A stretch of DNA of 64,000 bases, taken from contig NZ_JAIEUL010000003.1 in NCBI RefSeq assembly GCF_019599185.1, forward strand, positions 124,001 through 188,000, given 5' to 3'. The position numbers and the translations under genes were made by a program. Below are positions 8,034-17,072 of this stretch, in pieces. Each line of letters begins with the position of its first letter. Positions within the stretch are counted from its first letter, which is position 1. Source of the DNA: Cryobacterium inferilacus. Lineage in GTDB: Bacteria > Actinomycetota > Actinomycetes > Actinomycetales > Microbacteriaceae. The notes below the pieces were generated by a model that was given only the letters and a program-made list of their open reading frames with translations, was not told the DNA's origin and ran no database searches.

Positions 8034-9469
8034 CCGTGGCCACGGAGCTCGACATTCGGGTGCAGACGGATGCCGCCCGCAGCATCCTCGGCGTCGACGA
8101 GCTCGTCGGCATCGCGCTTCGTCGCAATCCCAAGCGAGCCCACCTGCTGGTCTCCACCGTGCTCGCCAAGCACGTTCCGACCGTGCCCGGTATCGCCCTG
8201 GCCGCCGGTGAGCTGCTCGGCCTGCTCGTGTCCGCCGCCGTCGCCGGCGCCACGGTCCCCGCCGCTGCCGGCTTCGGCGACCGGCTCGGCGAGCTGCTCA
8301 CCCGCCTCGCCGAGGGTCCGGGCGAAACAGATGCGGGTGCCGTCGACAAGGCCCGCCGTGATCTCGCCGAGCTGCGCCGCGATATCCGCCACGTGACGAC
8401 GACCCAACCCGAGGTGGTCACGTTCGGCTACGCCGAAACCGCCACAGGGCTCGGCCAGCTGGTGGCCGACGCACTGGGCTCGTACTACCTGCACTCCACC
8501 CGGCACGCACCGGCCGGCACCACGTCGTTCGCCGGTTTCGCCGAAGAGCACTCCCACGCCACCGACCACGCCCTGCTGCCCTCCGATCCGCACTGGCTGC
8601 AGGTCAACGGCACCCTCGTTCTGGTCGATGACGAACTGAGCACGGGCACCACGGTGATCAACACCATCACGGCGCTGCAGGCTCTGATACCGCAACGGCA
8701 CTGGGTGGTCGCCGCGCTGATCGACCTGCGCTCGAGCGCCGACCTCGCCAGATTCGATGAGCTCGCCGCCACCCTGGGCACCCGCATCTCCGTGGTCTGC
8801 CTCGGGGCCGGGTCGATCGAGCTACCCGCCGACGTGCTCACCAGGGCCCAGCGGATGATCGAGTCGATGCCGGCCGTCACCCCGGTGGGCGAGCCCGTCG
8901 GCGAGGTGCTGCTGCTCGACTGCACCGACCTGACGCCAGTGCGGAGCGCACGCTTCGGCACCACGGCCCCGGTCGACAGCCGGCTGGCCGCGGCGATCGC
9001 CGACCGGGTCGCCGCGGTGCTGCCCGGCGGCCAGCCCCACATTCAGCCCGGCGACCGCGGCATTCTCGTGGTCGGCTCAGAGGAGTTCATCGCCCTGCCG
9101 ATGCTCACCGCCCACGAGCTGGAACGCGCCGCTGCGCCCGGCCCGGTGCGATTCTCCACCAGCACCCGGTCACCGATCGCCGCGCTCGATGAGGCCGACT
9201 ACCCGATCCGGAGCGCCATCACGTTCCGCAGCCACGACACCACCTCCGACGGTGTCGGCGTGCGGTTCGCCTACAACCTCACGGCAGGCGTTCGTCGTTT
9301 CGGCACGGTGGTGTTCCTGCCCGAACCGGGCACAGACCCGGCCCTGCTGCACGGCGACGACGGCGTGGTTCACGCCATCCGCCGCGTCAGCGACCACGTG
9401 GTGGTCGTGCTCCTGCCTCAGCCGCTCCTGCCCCAGACAGACCCCACCGACGGGATGCCCCACCCATGA
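8030..9469 (+). CDS. Ter-module phosphoribosyltransferase with TRSP-type C-terminus
   Basis: A 479-residue two-part protein. The N-terminal half is a type I phosphoribosyltransferase: the PRPP loop LVDDELSTGTT is clear at about residues 197-207, preceded by a hood region. The C-terminal part (about 290-479) matches the TRSP domain found attached to PRTases in Ter loci, with segments such as LLLDCTDLTPVRSARFG and GILVVGSEEFIALPML. Predicted role: transfer of a base-like group to or from PRPP. The GTG start at 8030 overlaps the aldolase stop; a second GTG two codons later is also possible. Coupled by ATGA to the next gene. Confidence 0.88.
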   Translation: MTVATELDIRVQTDAARSILGVDELVGIALRRNPKRAHLLVSTVLAKHVPTVPGIALAAGELLGLLVSAAVAGATVPAAAGFGDRLGELLTRLAEGPGETDAGAVDKARRDLAELRRDIRHVTTTQPEVVTFGYAETATGLGQLVADALGSYYLHSTRHAPAGTTSFAGFAEEHSHATDHALLPSDPHWLQVNGTLVLVDDELSTGTTVINTITALQALIPQRHWVVAALIDLRSSADLARFDELAATLGTRISVVCLGAGSIELPADVLTRAQRMIESMPAVTPVGEPVGEVLLLDCTDLTPVRSARFGTTAPVDSRLAAAIADRVAAVLPGGQPHIQPGDRGILVVGSEEFIALPMLTAHELERAAAPGPVRFSTSTRSPIAALDEADYPIRSAITFRSHDTTSDGVGVRFAYNLTAGVRRFGTVVFLPEPGTDPALLHGDDGVVHAIRRVSDHVVVVLLPQPLLPQTDPTDGMPHP

Positions 9470-10647
9470 CGAGTCTCACCCCGCCCGCGGCCGTGCTGCC
9501 CGCCCCACTGCACGGCCCCGCCTTCGGCTCCTATGCCGCCGACGACGTGAGCTGGTTGCTGCAGGACCTGCAGGGCGTCGCCCTGGAGGCGCCCGCCGAG
9601 GAACGTGAGCACGCCATCCAGAGCGGGGAGGCGAACTACGCCGAGTCGCTGCCCATCGAGTACCTGCCGTCGCCGGAGTACGAGGCCCTCTACCGGGAGG
9701 CGCTGGAGCGTTCGGGGCGCCGCCTCGCCGTGGCCGTCGGTGTCGTCACCGAGCTCGCCCTCGCCGCCCGCGGAAACCGGCCGGTGTTCGTCTCGCTCGC
9801 CAGGGCGGGCACGCCCATCGGCATCCTGATGCGCCGCTGGGCCCTGGCCGCCCACGGAATCGACGTGCCGCACTACACGATGAGCATCGTGCGCGGCGTG
9901 GGACTCGACCAGACCGCGCTGCGCTACCTGGCCGAGCATCACGACCCTGAGCAGGTCATCTTCGTGGATGGCTGGACCGGCAAGGGCGCCATCGCCAGGG
10001 AGCTGTCCGCGGCGATCGCCCTGTTCGGCCAGACCGACGGTGTGCACTTCCGCGACGACCTGGCGGTGCTGGCCGACCCCGGCCACTGCGTCACCATCCA
10101 CGGCACCCGCGAGGACTACCTGATCCCCTCTGCCTGCCTGAACTCCACGGTGTCCGGACTGGTGTCGCGCACCGTCTACAACCGCCGCCTGATCGCGGAC
10201 GACGAGTTCCACGGCGCCAAGTTCTACGCCGACCTCTCCCCCAACGACGTGTCCCGGCAGTTCCTCGACACCGTCTGCGGGTACTTCGCCGAGGTCACCG
10301 CCGACGTCGCGGCCGGGGTCGCGGCGGCCGCCGCCGAGGACCGCACTCCGTCGTGGGTCGGCTGGAAGGCCGTGGAACAGATCAGCACCGACTACGGCAT
10401 CAACAACGTCAACCTGGTCAAGCCGGGCGTGGGCGAGACTACCAGGGTGCTGCTGCGCCGCATCCCCTGGAAGGTGCTGGTGCGACCGGACGCGGTGGCG
10501 GACATCGCGCACGTGCTGCTGCTGGCCGAACAGCGCGGCGTCGCGATCGAGATCGTGCCCGACCTGCCGTACAGCTGTGTGGGGCTGATCCGCCCCGGCG
10601 GCGGCAGCCCAACCGCCGACACGACCGGTTCGGCGGGCATCCAGTGA
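9466..10647 (+). CDS. Ter-module StiP/PRTase-PELOTA protein
   Basis: A 393-residue protein with a PRTase-like core and a C-terminal PELOTA RNA-binding-like domain. The phosphoribosyl-binding loop reads VDGWTGKG near residues 167-174, after a YTMSIVRGVGLD segment; this is the StiP-type core, sometimes called a cysteine protease domain in databases. The PELOTA part is at about residues 325-380 (VLLRRIPWKVLV and VEIVPDLPYS-like pattern). This fusion is a hallmark of Ter biosynthetic modules. It overlaps both neighbours by 4 nt. The PELOTA domain suggests nucleic acid or nucleotide recognition; the reaction is unproven. Confidence 0.88.
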   Translation: MTSLTPPAAVLPAPLHGPAFGSYAADDVSWLLQDLQGVALEAPAEEREHAIQSGEANYAESLPIEYLPSPEYEALYREALERSGRRLAVAVGVVTELALAARGNRPVFVSLARAGTPIGILMRRWALAAHGIDVPHYTMSIVRGVGLDQTALRYLAEHHDPEQVIFVDGWTGKGAIARELSAAIALFGQTDGVHFRDDLAVLADPGHCVTIHGTREDYLIPSACLNSTVSGLVSRTVYNRRLIADDEFHGAKFYADLSPNDVSRQFLDTVCGYFAEVTADVAAGVAAAAAEDRTPSWVGWKAVEQISTDYGINNVNLVKPGVGETTRVLLRRIPWKVLVRPDAVADIAHVLLLAEQRGVAIEIVPDLPYSCVGLIRPGGGSPTADTTGSAGIQ

Positions 10648-11468
10648 GCCTGGCGCCCATCGTGGCCTGCGACCTGGACCGCACCCTGATCTACTCGTCG
10701 CGCGCCTTCTGGCTCGAGACCATCGACGCCGACGCTCCCCCGATCATCGTCGCCGAGGTCTACAAGGGCGCACCGATCTCGTTCATGACCCGCGCCGCCG
10801 AGCTGCTGCTGCAGGGTCTCAGCGAAACGGCCGTGTTCGTGCCCGTCACCACCCGCACCGTGGCCCAGTACAGCCGGGTGCAGCTGCCCGGAGCGGTGCC
10901 GGGCTTCGCCATCACCACTAACGGCGGCACCATCCTGGTCGACGGGCACCCCGACCCCGACTGGTCGGAGGCTCTGCGGGCACGGTTGGGGTCAGAGGCC
11001 GCACCGCTGGCCGAGGTCAAGGCCTTGCTCGAGGACCCGGCCGCGGCGGGCTGGATCCAGCGAGTGCTCACCGCGGAAGACCTGTTCACCTACGCGATCA
11101 TCGACCGGGACGCGATGCCGGCGCACTGGATCGCCGCACTGCACGAGCAGTGCCTGGCTCGCGGCTGGACGGTGTCCGTGCAGGGCCGCAAGCTCTACTG
11201 TGTGCCGGCCGCCGTGAACAAGAGCGCGGCCGTCGCCGAGGTGCACCGCCGGCTCGGCGAACCCACGGTGCTCGCCGCCGGCGACTCCCTGCTCGACCAG
11301 CGGATGCTGGAGGAGGCCGACTTCGCCTACCGGCCGGCGCACGGCGAGCTGCACGATGCCGACTTCCGCGCTCCCCACCTCACGGTCACCACCCGAAGGG
11401 GCATCCTCGCCGGCGAGGAACTGCTGGGCTCCATCACCCGTCGGGTGCTCGAGACCTCACGGGGCTGA
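10644..11468 (+). CDS. HAD-superfamily phosphatase of the Ter module
   Basis: A 274-residue haloacid dehalogenase-type hydrolase. Motif I is DLDRT (residues 9-13, Asp nucleophile and acid/base Asp), followed by a C2-type cap. Motif III has a Lys in VNKSAAV, and motif IV is AAGDSLLDQRML near residue 211. The resemblance to sucrose-phosphate phosphatase/Cof-like enzymes suggests dephosphorylation of a sugar- or nucleotide-like phosphate, probably the last step of the Ter pathway. The GTG start overlaps the upstream stop (GTGA). Its last 12 nt overlap the convergent LysR gene. A much longer upstream frame overlaps the PELOTA protein and is not real. Confidence 0.9.
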   Translation: MSLAPIVACDLDRTLIYSSRAFWLETIDADAPPIIVAEVYKGAPISFMTRAAELLLQGLSETAVFVPVTTRTVAQYSRVQLPGAVPGFAITTNGGTILVDGHPDPDWSEALRARLGSEAAPLAEVKALLEDPAAAGWIQRVLTAEDLFTYAIIDRDAMPAHWIAALHEQCLARGWTVSVQGRKLYCVPAAVNKSAAVAEVHRRLGEPTVLAAGDSLLDQRMLEEADFAYRPAHGELHDADFRAPHLTVTTRRGILAGEELLGSITRRVLETSRG

Positions 11469-12353
11469 GCGGCGCTGGCTCGCCGCCAGGTCCAGCGCGC
11501 GCAGCAGCGCGGTGGTGGCGGGCGAGCCCAGTCCGGCCTCGCGCTGCGCGGTGAAGATGGTGCGTCGCGGGTGCCCGGGCAGATCGATCAACCGACAGGG
11601 GATGTCCCGGCCGGTCCAGACCAGGTCGGGCATCAGGCTCACGGCGTTACCCGACTCGATCAGCCGGATCTGCGACTGCAGATCGGCGGCCTCGTAGCGC
11701 ACATCGGGTTCGAAGCCGGCCGAGCGGCAGGCCTGTTCGGCGAAGTGCCTGGAGGCGCTGCCGCGCGGCTCCATCACCCAGGCCAGGTCGCGCATCTCGC
11801 GCAGCTCGGTCGCCGTCGACCCGGCCGGCACGGCCAGGCGGATGGCGTCGGTCGTCAGATCCTGACGGTGCAGGCCGGGAAGCCACGGTGCGGAGTGCGC
11901 GGGGTACTGCTCGGCGATGACCATGTCGAAGTCCCGCGCCCAGGTTTCGTGCAGCGCCTCCTCCGGCTCCTTCTGCACCATCTCCACCCGCACATCCGGG
12001 TAGTCGGCCGACATCGTCGCCAGTGCTGAGGGCATCAGCGCCAGAGCGGCGGACTGGAACACGGCCACCCGCACCCGGCCGCGCACGCTGGTGTGTGACG
12101 CCTGCAACTCGGCTTCCGCCCGTTCCAGGATGTTGGAGAGCTCGTTCGCGGCCGCCACCAGGATTTCCGCCTGCGGGGTGAGCTGCACCCTGCGGCCTGA
12201 CCTGCGCAGCAGTACGGTGCCCGCTTCTTTCTCCAACAGAGTCAGTTGCTGCGACACCGCCGACGGGCTGTAGGCCAGCGCCTCGGCGACGGCGGCCATG
12301 GTGCCGCGGATGGCCAATTCACGCAGCAGGAGCAGTCGATGTACGTCCAGCAC
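11457..12353 (-). CDS. LysR-family regulator, probably of putA
   Basis: A 298-residue LysR-type regulator. The N-terminal helix-turn-helix is GTMAAVAEALAYSPSAVSQQ, then the wing VLLRRSGRRVQLT; the rest is the periplasmic-binding-like effector domain (RVRVAVFQSAALALMPSAL onward). The start is ambiguous: GTG 12353 gives the family-typical start LDVHRLLLLREL, while GTGs at 12362 and 12368 are in frame; longer frames cross the operator. It diverges from putA with a perfect inverted repeat in between, so proline-responsive activation of putA plus autorepression is the likely role. Confidence 0.88.
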   Translation of the reverse strand: MLDVHRLLLLRELAIRGTMAAVAEALAYSPSAVSQQLTLLEKEAGTVLLRRSGRRVQLTPQAEILVAAANELSNILERAEAELQASHTSVRGRVRVAVFQSAALALMPSALATMSADYPDVRVEMVQKEPEEALHETWARDFDMVIAEQYPAHSAPWLPGLHRQDLTTDAIRLAVPAGSTATELREMRDLAWVMEPRGSASRHFAEQACRSAGFEPDVRYEAADLQSQIRLIESGNAVSLMPDLVWTGRDIPCRLIDLPGHPRRTIFTAQREAGLGSPATTALLRALDLAASQRRSAP

Positions 12354-12376
12354 GGGCTCCACCCTCACATCAGCAG

Positions 12377-12398
12377 TTCTTACGAATACCAGTAAGAA
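12377..12398. promoter_or_regulatory. Inverted repeat, probable LysR box between lysR and putA
   Basis: TTCTTAC (12377-12383) and GTAAGAA (12392-12398) form a perfect 7-bp inverted repeat with an 8-nt spacer. The layout, including a T-N11-A core, fits a LysR recognition site. A direct repeat CGAATAC occurs at 12383 and again at 12428, which could mark a second, activation half-site nearer putA. Confidence 0.6.
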
Positions 12399-12497
12399 AC
12401 GATCGCTTTTCATTACGCTTCTTTCTCCGAATACTAGGGGAATGGCCCCCGGCACCGCTCGGAACCCCCGGCCAGCTCAGTACCCGGAAAGATACCC

Positions 12498-15400
12498 ATG
12501 ACCCTCCTCAACGCCGTGGGCGGTTCTACCGCCCCGTCCGCCGACTCCGTGGACGCCACCCTGAGCCGTGAGGCCATCGCGCTGATGCGCCGCTGGCTGC
12601 GCGAGGCGGCCACGGTGCCGGTGGACGCATCAGGGGCCCAGCTGGCCGGGGTGCTGAAAGACCCGAAGGGGCTCGACTTCACCGTGGGCTTCGTCGACGG
12701 CGTGGTGCGTCCTGAGGACCTCGGGGTGGCCGCGGCCACGCTCAAGTCGATCGCACCCCAGGTGCCGGGCTTCTTGCCAGCCCCGCTGCGGTCAGTGGTG
12801 AAGCTGGGTGGAACGATGGCCCCGGTGCTGCCCGCCGTGGTCGTGCCGATCGCCCGCGCGGTGCTGCGCAAAATGGTCGGCCACCTGATCATCGACGCGA
12901 CCGAGGCCAAGCTCGGCCCGGCCATCGCGAAGATCAAGAAGGACGGCGTGCGGCTGAACGTCAACCTGCTCGGCGAGGCCGTGCTCGGCCGGGGCGAGGC
13001 CGCCCGGCGCCTCGAGGGCACCCACCGGCTGCTGGCCCGCGACGACATCGACTACGTCTCGATCAAGGTGTCCTCCACCGTGGCGCCGCACAACCCATGG
13101 GCTTTCGACCAGGCCGTCGACGACGTCGTGGAGGAGCTGACACCGCTGTTCGCCCGCGCAGCCGCCGCCCCGACCGCGAAGTTCGTCAACCTCGACATGG
13201 AGGAGTACAAGGACCTCGACCTCACCATCGCGGTCTTCACGCGCATCCTCGACCGGCCCGAATTCCTGCACCTCGAGGCCGGCATCGTGCTGCAGGCCTA
13301 CCTGCCGGATGCCCTGACGGCGATGATGCGACTGCAGGAGTGGAGCGCCGCCCGGCGGGCCCGCGGTGGCGCGGCCATCAAGGTGCGGCTCGTCAAGGGG
13401 GCCAACCTGCCGATGGAGCAGGTCGAGGCCTCCGTGCACGGCTGGCCGCTCGCCACCTGCCACTCCAAGCTGGAGACCGACACCAACTACAAGCGCGTGA
13501 TCGATTACGCCCTGCAGCCGGACCGCATCCAGAACGTGCGGGTGGGCGTCGCCGGCCACAACCTCTTCGACGTTGCCTACTCCTGGCTGCTCGCCGGGCG
13601 GCGCGGCGTGCGCGCGGGGATCGAGTACGAGATGCTGCTGGGCATGGCCCAGGGGCAGGCCGAGGCCGTGCGTCGTGAGGTCGGCTCCCTGTTGCTCTAC
13701 ACACCGGTGGTTTCCCCGGCCGAGTTCGACGTGGCCATCGCCTATCTCATCCGCCGTCTCGAAGAGGGCGCGTCCAGCGACAACTTCATGTCTGCGGTCT
13801 TCGAACTCGACCAGAACGAAGCCCTGTTCGCTCGGGAGCGGGACCGCTTCCTCGCGTCCATCGCCGCCCTCGATGGGCTCGTTCCGGCCACGCACAAGGT
13901 CGCAGACCGGTACGCTGCCGTTGCCCGCCCGGAGGCGGGCGCGTTCGCGAACACCCCGGACACCGACCCGTCGGTCGCCGCGAACCGCCACTGGGCCCAG
14001 GCCATCCTGCAGCGGGTACCGACCTCGGAACTCGGTGTGGCCAGCGTCGCCGCCGCGCAGGTGCAGGACCCGACCGAGCTGAACCGCATCGTGGCCGCCG
14101 CCGCAGTGGCGGGCGAAGCCTGGGGCCGCCTGCCGGGCGCCGAGCGCGCCCTGGTGCTGCACCGGGTGGGCGAGGAGCTCGAGCTGCGCCGCGCCGAGTT
14201 CCTCGAGGTGATGGCCGCCGAGGCGGGCAAGACCATCGACCAGGGTGACCCTGAGGTCTCAGAGGCCGTCGACTTCGCGCACTACTACGCCGAACTCGCC
14301 GCCGAACTCGACACGGTGGATGGCGCCGAGTTCACCCCCGCCGCCGTCACCCTGATCACCCCGCCGTGGAACTTCCCCGTCGCCATTCCCGCCGGTGGCG
14401 CCATCGCCGCCCTCGCCGCCGGGTCGGCCGCCATCCTCAAGCCGGCGGCACTCACCGCCCGGTGCGGTGCGATCATCGCCGAGGCGATGTGGGCGGCGGG
14501 TGTTCCCGCCGACCTGCTGCGCCTCATCCAGGTCAGCGAACGCGACCTGGGCGCCCAGCTGGTGGCGCACCCGCAGGTGGACCGGGTGATCCTGACCGGC
14601 GCCTACGAGACCGCCGAGCTGTTCCGCTCGTTCCGGGCCGATCTGCCGCTGTTGGCCGAGACCAGCGGCAAGAACGCCATCATCGTGACGCCGTCGGCCG
14701 ACCTGGACCTCGCCGTCAAGGACGTCGTCTCCTCGGCCTTCGGTCACGCCGGCCAGAAATGCTCCGCGGCGTCCCTGGTGGTCCTGGTCGGCTCCGTTGC
14801 CGACTCCACCCGATTCCGCACCCAGCTCCTCGACGCGGTGTCGTCGCTCACCGTCGGCTACCCCACGGACTCCGCCACCCAGATGGGCCCGATCATCGAA
14901 CCGGCCGCGGGCAAGTTGCTCGCCGGCCTCACCACGCTGGGCGCCGGGGAGAGTTGGCTGCTCAAGCCACGCCAGCTCGATGACACCGGCCGGTCCTGGA
15001 CACCGGGCGTGCGCGACGGCGTCACCCGGGGTTCCGACTGCCACCGGGCCGAGTACTTCGGTCCGATCCTGGGCCTTATGACCGCGCCCACCCTCGCCGA
15101 GGCGATCGCGACGGTCAACGACGTCGATTTCGGCCTCACCTCCGGCCTGCACGCCCTCGATCCGCGTGAGATCGACCAGTGGCAGCGCACCATCCAGGCC
15201 GGCAACCTGTACGTGAACCGCGGCATCACCGGCGCCATTGTGCGCCGGCAGCCGTTCGGCGGCTGGAAGAAGTCGGCCGTGGGCCCCGGCACCAAGGCGG
15301 GCGGCCCGAACTACCTCGTCGGCCTGGGCTCCTGGAGTTCGGCTCCGGCCGAGACCGGCGCACCGGTGACCGACCAGCGCGTCGCCCGGCTCGTGGCCGC

Positions 15401-15959
15401 CGCCCGCGCCGAACTGCCCGCCCCGGCCGCCGAGAGCATCGACCGCGCCGCCCGCAGTGACGCGGCCGCCTGGGCGACCCGGTTCGGCCTGGCCGACGAC
15501 ATCTCAGCGCTCTCCGCCGAGCGCAACGTCTTCCGCTACCTGGCGTTCAGCAAGCACGTCCTCGTGCGCCTCGCTCCCGGCGGCGCCATCGGTGAGCTCG
15601 CCCGCACGGTCGCCGCCGCCGCACTCACCGGCACCCCGATCACGGTGTCGACCGACGCGGCGCTGCCGGCCCGGCTGGCGGATGCCGTCGGCGCGATCGC
15701 CCACGAACTGGTCGTCGACGACGAGTCGGCCTGGAACCGCCGGGTGGCCGGCTACGGTGCCGGCCGGGTGCGTCTGCTCGGCGCCCCTGCCGGCAGCATC
15801 GCGGCAGCCAGCGGCGCCCGGCCCGACCTGGCGATCTATGCCAACCCGGCCACCGAGTCCGGGCGCGTCGACCTGTTGCCGTTCCTGCGTGAGCAGGCCG
15901 TCTCCATCACGGCGCACCGGTTCGGCACCCCCAACCACCTCACCGACACCCTGCTCTAG
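12498..15959 (+). CDS. putA: Bifunctional proline dehydrogenase / P5C dehydrogenase PutA
   Basis: An 1153-residue fused enzyme that oxidises proline to glutamate. Residues from about 30 to 470 are the FAD-dependent proline dehydrogenase barrel (segments VNLLGEAVLG, YVSIKVSST and FVNLDMEEY, ending with the substrate-site region EMLLGMAQGQAEAVRREVG). Residues from about 520 to 980 are the NAD-dependent aldehyde dehydrogenase: LITPPWNFPVAIPAGG, catalytic Glu in LAETSGKN, and catalytic Cys 755 in GQKCSAAS. A C-terminal domain of about 170 residues of unknown role follows. There is no N-terminal DNA-binding domain, consistent with control by the divergent LysR gene. GGAAAG precedes the ATG. Confidence 0.96.
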   Translation: MTLLNAVGGSTAPSADSVDATLSREAIALMRRWLREAATVPVDASGAQLAGVLKDPKGLDFTVGFVDGVVRPEDLGVAAATLKSIAPQVPGFLPAPLRSVVKLGGTMAPVLPAVVVPIARAVLRKMVGHLIIDATEAKLGPAIAKIKKDGVRLNVNLLGEAVLGRGEAARRLEGTHRLLARDDIDYVSIKVSSTVAPHNPWAFDQAVDDVVEELTPLFARAAAAPTAKFVNLDMEEYKDLDLTIAVFTRILDRPEFLHLEAGIVLQAYLPDALTAMMRLQEWSAARRARGGAAIKVRLVKGANLPMEQVEASVHGWPLATCHSKLETDTNYKRVIDYALQPDRIQNVRVGVAGHNLFDVAYSWLLAGRRGVRAGIEYEMLLGMAQGQAEAVRREVGSLLLYTPVVSPAEFDVAIAYLIRRLEEGASSDNFMSAVFELDQNEALFARERDRFLASIAALDGLVPATHKVADRYAAVARPEAGAFANTPDTDPSVAANRHWAQAILQRVPTSELGVASVAAAQVQDPTELNRIVAAAAVAGEAWGRLPGAERALVLHRVGEELELRRAEFLEVMAAEAGKTIDQGDPEVSEAVDFAHYYAELAAELDTVDGAEFTPAAVTLITPPWNFPVAIPAGGAIAALAAGSAAILKPAALTARCGAIIAEAMWAAGVPADLLRLIQVSERDLGAQLVAHPQVDRVILTGAYETAELFRSFRADLPLLAETSGKNAIIVTPSADLDLAVKDVVSSAFGHAGQKCSAASLVVLVGSVADSTRFRTQLLDAVSSLTVGYPTDSATQMGPIIEPAAGKLLAGLTTLGAGESWLLKPRQLDDTGRSWTPGVRDGVTRGSDCHRAEYFGPILGLMTAPTLAEAIATVNDVDFGLTSGLHALDPREIDQWQRTIQAGNLYVNRGITGAIVRRQPFGGWKKSAVGPGTKAGGPNYLVGLGSWSSAPAETGAPVTDQRVARLVAAARAELPAPAAESIDRAARSDAAAWATRFGLADDISALSAERNVFRYLAFSKHVLVRLAPGGAIGELARTVAAAALTGTPITVSTDAALPARLADAVGAIAHELVVDDESAWNRRVAGYGAGRVRLLGAPAGSIAAASGARPDLAIYANPATESGRVDLLPFLREQAVSITAHRFGTPNHLTDTLL

Positions 15960-15972
15960 GCCCGCTGGCCCC

Positions 15973-15998
15973 GGCCGTCGTCTCCTGCGGCGACGGCC
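15973..15998. terminator. Hairpin between convergent putA and lipoprotein gene
   Basis: GGCCGTCG (15973-15980) pairs with CGACGGCC (15991-15998) around a 10-nt loop. It fills the 40-nt gap between two convergent stop codons and could act in both directions. Confidence 0.55.
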
Positions 15999-15999
15999 C

Positions 16000-16473
16000 T
16001 CAGCCTGCCCGGAGGCCGTCCACGATGTCTTGGGCGCTGTCCTCCGGCGACAGGGCGATCTGTACCTCATCATCCGTCAGCGCCTCCATGACGACAACTG
16101 CGGCCACCACTTCGCCATCGATCCGGATGACGAGGCGCGCCGTGTCCCCGGCGTCGGCGACCTGCTCCGTGACGGCCTGTAGAACCAACGTCCCGTCTGC
16201 GTCGAAGGTCACGTCAACCGCGTTCTGGTCGCCGGCGGCAACGACGGCATCCTCTACCCCGGCTCGTTCGAAAGCGGACGGGAGCAGCAGGCTCTCACCG
16301 TCGATCACCAGGCACTCCGGGTCGGACCCGTCCGTGCAGGTCTCCGCCGCAGCCAACTCGATCGCGCCACCGCCATCCGTAGGTGTCTCGGCGGCGCCCA
16401 CGGGAGCGGAACACCCGCTGAGAGCCACCACGACGAGAGCGATCACAGCAAGCAGGGGTGTTCGAGAGGTCAT
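16000..16473 (-). CDS. Small putative lipoprotein
   Basis: A 157-residue secreted protein. The N-terminus has a basic start, a hydrophobic helix and the lipobox VALSGC, so Cys 21 should be lipidated and the protein held on the outer face of the membrane. The mature part is short, acidic and predicted mostly beta, with two Cys (ETCTDGSDPECLV) that may form a disulphide. AAAGG lies 5 nt before the ATG. No known family is recognised. It is convergent with putA and shows no clear functional link to it. Confidence 0.8.
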   Translation of the reverse strand: MTSRTPLLAVIALVVVALSGCSAPVGAAETPTDGGGAIELAAAETCTDGSDPECLVIDGESLLLPSAFERAGVEDAVVAAGDQNAVDVTFDADGTLVLQAVTEQVADAGDTARLVIRIDGEVVAAVVVMEALTDDEVQIALSPEDSAQDIVDGLRAG

Positions 16474-16583
16474 GGTTGCCTTTCGTCAGACGCGTGGGTC
16501 CGAATCCGGACCGCGGGTTCGCGCCTAACCCTACCGAGGGAGCTCGCTCGCCGCCGCGAATTCGTCGGCGGGAGCTACCGGGG

Positions 16584-17060
16584 CTACGAGCCGACGACCG
16601 TGTGCGTACCCGCTCGCACGACCATCAGACCGAAGGTTGCCGCCGCCATCAGGGCGAGAACGCCCGCCAGTCCGCCGCCGCTGACCACCACCGTCGGCCC
16701 CAGGTAGGCCGATACGGCCAGCCCGGCCAATGCGGCGCCCACCCCGGCGACGCCGCCCTGCTTGACTCGCGAGGCCGCCAGGCGGTGGTCGACCACGGCC
16801 AGCGCCACAGCGGCGCCGACGGCCGCGGCGACACCGAACAGCAGACCGAGCAGGGTGGCGAAATACAGTTCCAACCCGAGCGACGGAGCCGCCATCTCGG
16901 GGTTGGCGATGGCACCGAAGACATGCGTCGCGACGGTCAGAACCACCGACGAGACCACACCGGCCAGCACCCCGAGCGCCATCGTGCCGATGATTGCCCC
17001 CGGGTCCCACACCATTGCGTCGCGTGCGTTCGGCGTCCCCATGCAGATAGCGTCCCACAT
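16584..17060 (-). CDS. Small integral membrane protein, unknown function
   Basis: A protein of up to 158 residues with four predicted membrane helices (for example GTMALGVLAGVVSSVVLTV, LGLLFGVAAAVGAAVALAV and a long Gly/Ala-rich pair at the C-terminus). The start is uncertain: ATGs at 17060, 17042 and 17015 are all in frame and none has a strong ribosome binding site; the longest places the gene 12 nt after its upstream neighbour. All choices keep the same helices. It is probably cotranscribed with the preceding small membrane protein gene. No family was recognised. Confidence 0.65.
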   Translation of the reverse strand: MWDAICMGTPNARDAMVWDPGAIIGTMALGVLAGVVSSVVLTVATHVFGAIANPEMAAPSLGLELYFATLLGLLFGVAAAVGAAVALAVVDHRLAASRVKQGGVAGVGAALAGLAVSAYLGPTVVVSGGGLAGVLALMAAATFGLMVVRAGTHTVVGS

Positions 17061-17072
17061 GCGTGTCGCAGG

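Noticed and set aside
12792-14162. Long open frame antisense to putA
   Set aside because: Very high GC gives long antisense frames. The translation is Gly/His/Arg/Gln-rich without fold or motif, while the opposite strand encodes clear PutA motifs.
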